From contig WOZN01000004.1 of the NCBI GenBank assembly GCA_011620245.1, forward strand, positions 1 to 5,511: a stretch of DNA of 5,511 nt, read 5' to 3'. Numbering within the stretch: position 1 is the stretch's first letter; each line of letters opens with the position of its first letter. The translations under genes were made by a program, and so were the position numbers. A model generated the notes under the pieces. The model searched no databases and was not told the origin of the DNA. It was given only the letters and a program-made list of their open reading frames with translations. The stretch is from Acidovorax sp. Its GTDB lineage: Bacteria > Pseudomonadota > Gammaproteobacteria > Burkholderiales > Burkholderiaceae_C. Shown piece by piece: positions 5,332 to 5,511 of the stretch.

Positions 5332-5511
5332 GGCGGGCTTTCGGCCGTTGCTGGGGCAGGCGGTGGCTTGTTAGGGATGCGGAAATTGCCAATGTCCCGT
5401 TTATGGCGAGCGCTGGCGGGATGCAGTGCTAGGCGCTGCGAGTGCCGTGTGGCTATGCCACACAAGCGAGTAGCAACGACGCAATGCGCCCGCCAGTGCC
5501 GCCAGAAATGA
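5332..5511. other. Non-coding region upstream of aceK
   Basis: No gene is supported here. It holds the palindrome at 5404-5504 and a 72-base stretch (5332-5403) that must contain or lead to the aceK translation start. I see no convincing -35/-10 pair; a TTGGCA on the minus strand near 5385-5390 has no well-spaced -10 partner. Confidence 0.5.
5404..5504. repeat. ~100-base imperfect palindrome upstream of aceK
   Basis: The two ends are inverted copies: 5405-5420 pairs with 5489-5503 (15 pairs with one bulged A at 5409 and one G-U). Inside it, 5423-5429 pairs with 5481-5487 (GCAGTGC with GCAATGC, one mismatch), 5435-5439 with 5470-5474, and the tip is GTGTGGC-TAT-GCCACAC (5447-5463), a perfect 7-base-pair stem with a 3-base loop. 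Weaker pairing extends outward to about 5398 and 5510. The whole segment forms one long hairpin on either strand. It could be a REP/MITE-like repeat or a structured leader. No coding signal is seen in it, and it lies 73 bases before the aceK start. Confidence 0.65.

Noticed and set aside
5277..5465. 62-codon minus-strand frame at the right end
   Set aside because: It overlaps the aceK start in another frame and runs through the palindrome. It has no ribosome binding site or recognisable sequence.
3523..5511. 662-codon open frame on the plus strand opposite aceK
   Set aside because: It is the antisense of a clearly recognised aceK with all catalytic motifs. Its translation is low-complexity (H, V, A, L-rich) with no family motifs, as expected from GC-rich codon usage.

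Overview
The window is GC-rich, tightly packed bacterial chromosome. The protein families, their order and the type of intergenic repeat suggest a betaproteobacterium of the Burkholderiales, most likely Comamonadaceae (Acidovorax-like). This assignment rests on recognition by eye, not on a search.

Plus strand, 1-1340: a compact three-gene operon. It holds the 3' part of a YbaK/ProX-type aminoacyl-tRNA deacylase gene, a small DUF1289 gene with a four-cysteine motif, and a 2-hydroxychromene-2-carboxylate isomerase-like (DsbA-family) gene. Both junctions are 4-base ATGA overlaps, so translational coupling is likely.

Minus strand, 5331 down to 1343: aceK (isocitrate dehydrogenase kinase/phosphatase), then 38 bases later an acetyl-CoA acetyltransferase (thiolase) gene, then a 152-base gap with a probable terminator, then a short-chain dehydrogenase/reductase gene, and finally a tiny remnant of an acyl-CoA dehydrogenase gene. 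The remnant keeps its ribosome binding site, start codon and about the first 18 codons, and stops 2 bases from the end of the convergent isomerase gene. It looks like the scar of a deletion that removed nearly a whole acyl-CoA dehydrogenase gene. The minus-strand set belongs to acetyl-CoA and acyl-CoA metabolism: AceK sets the split between the TCA cycle and the glyoxylate bypass, the thiolase interconverts acetyl-CoA and acetoacetyl-CoA, and the lost gene would have oxidised an acyl-CoA.

Non-coding structure is the most interesting part. Two diverged copies of one short hairpin repeat are present. One lies inside the DUF1289 gene and encodes its N-terminal 19 or so residues in frame. The other lies directly upstream of the dehydrogenase/reductase gene and supplies its Shine-Dalgarno sequence. 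A separate imperfect palindrome of about 100 bases, able to fold into a single long hairpin, sits upstream of aceK at the right edge. I see no RNA genes, CRISPR arrays, transposases or defence systems. Apart from the repeats and the deletion scar, the gene content is ordinary core metabolism.
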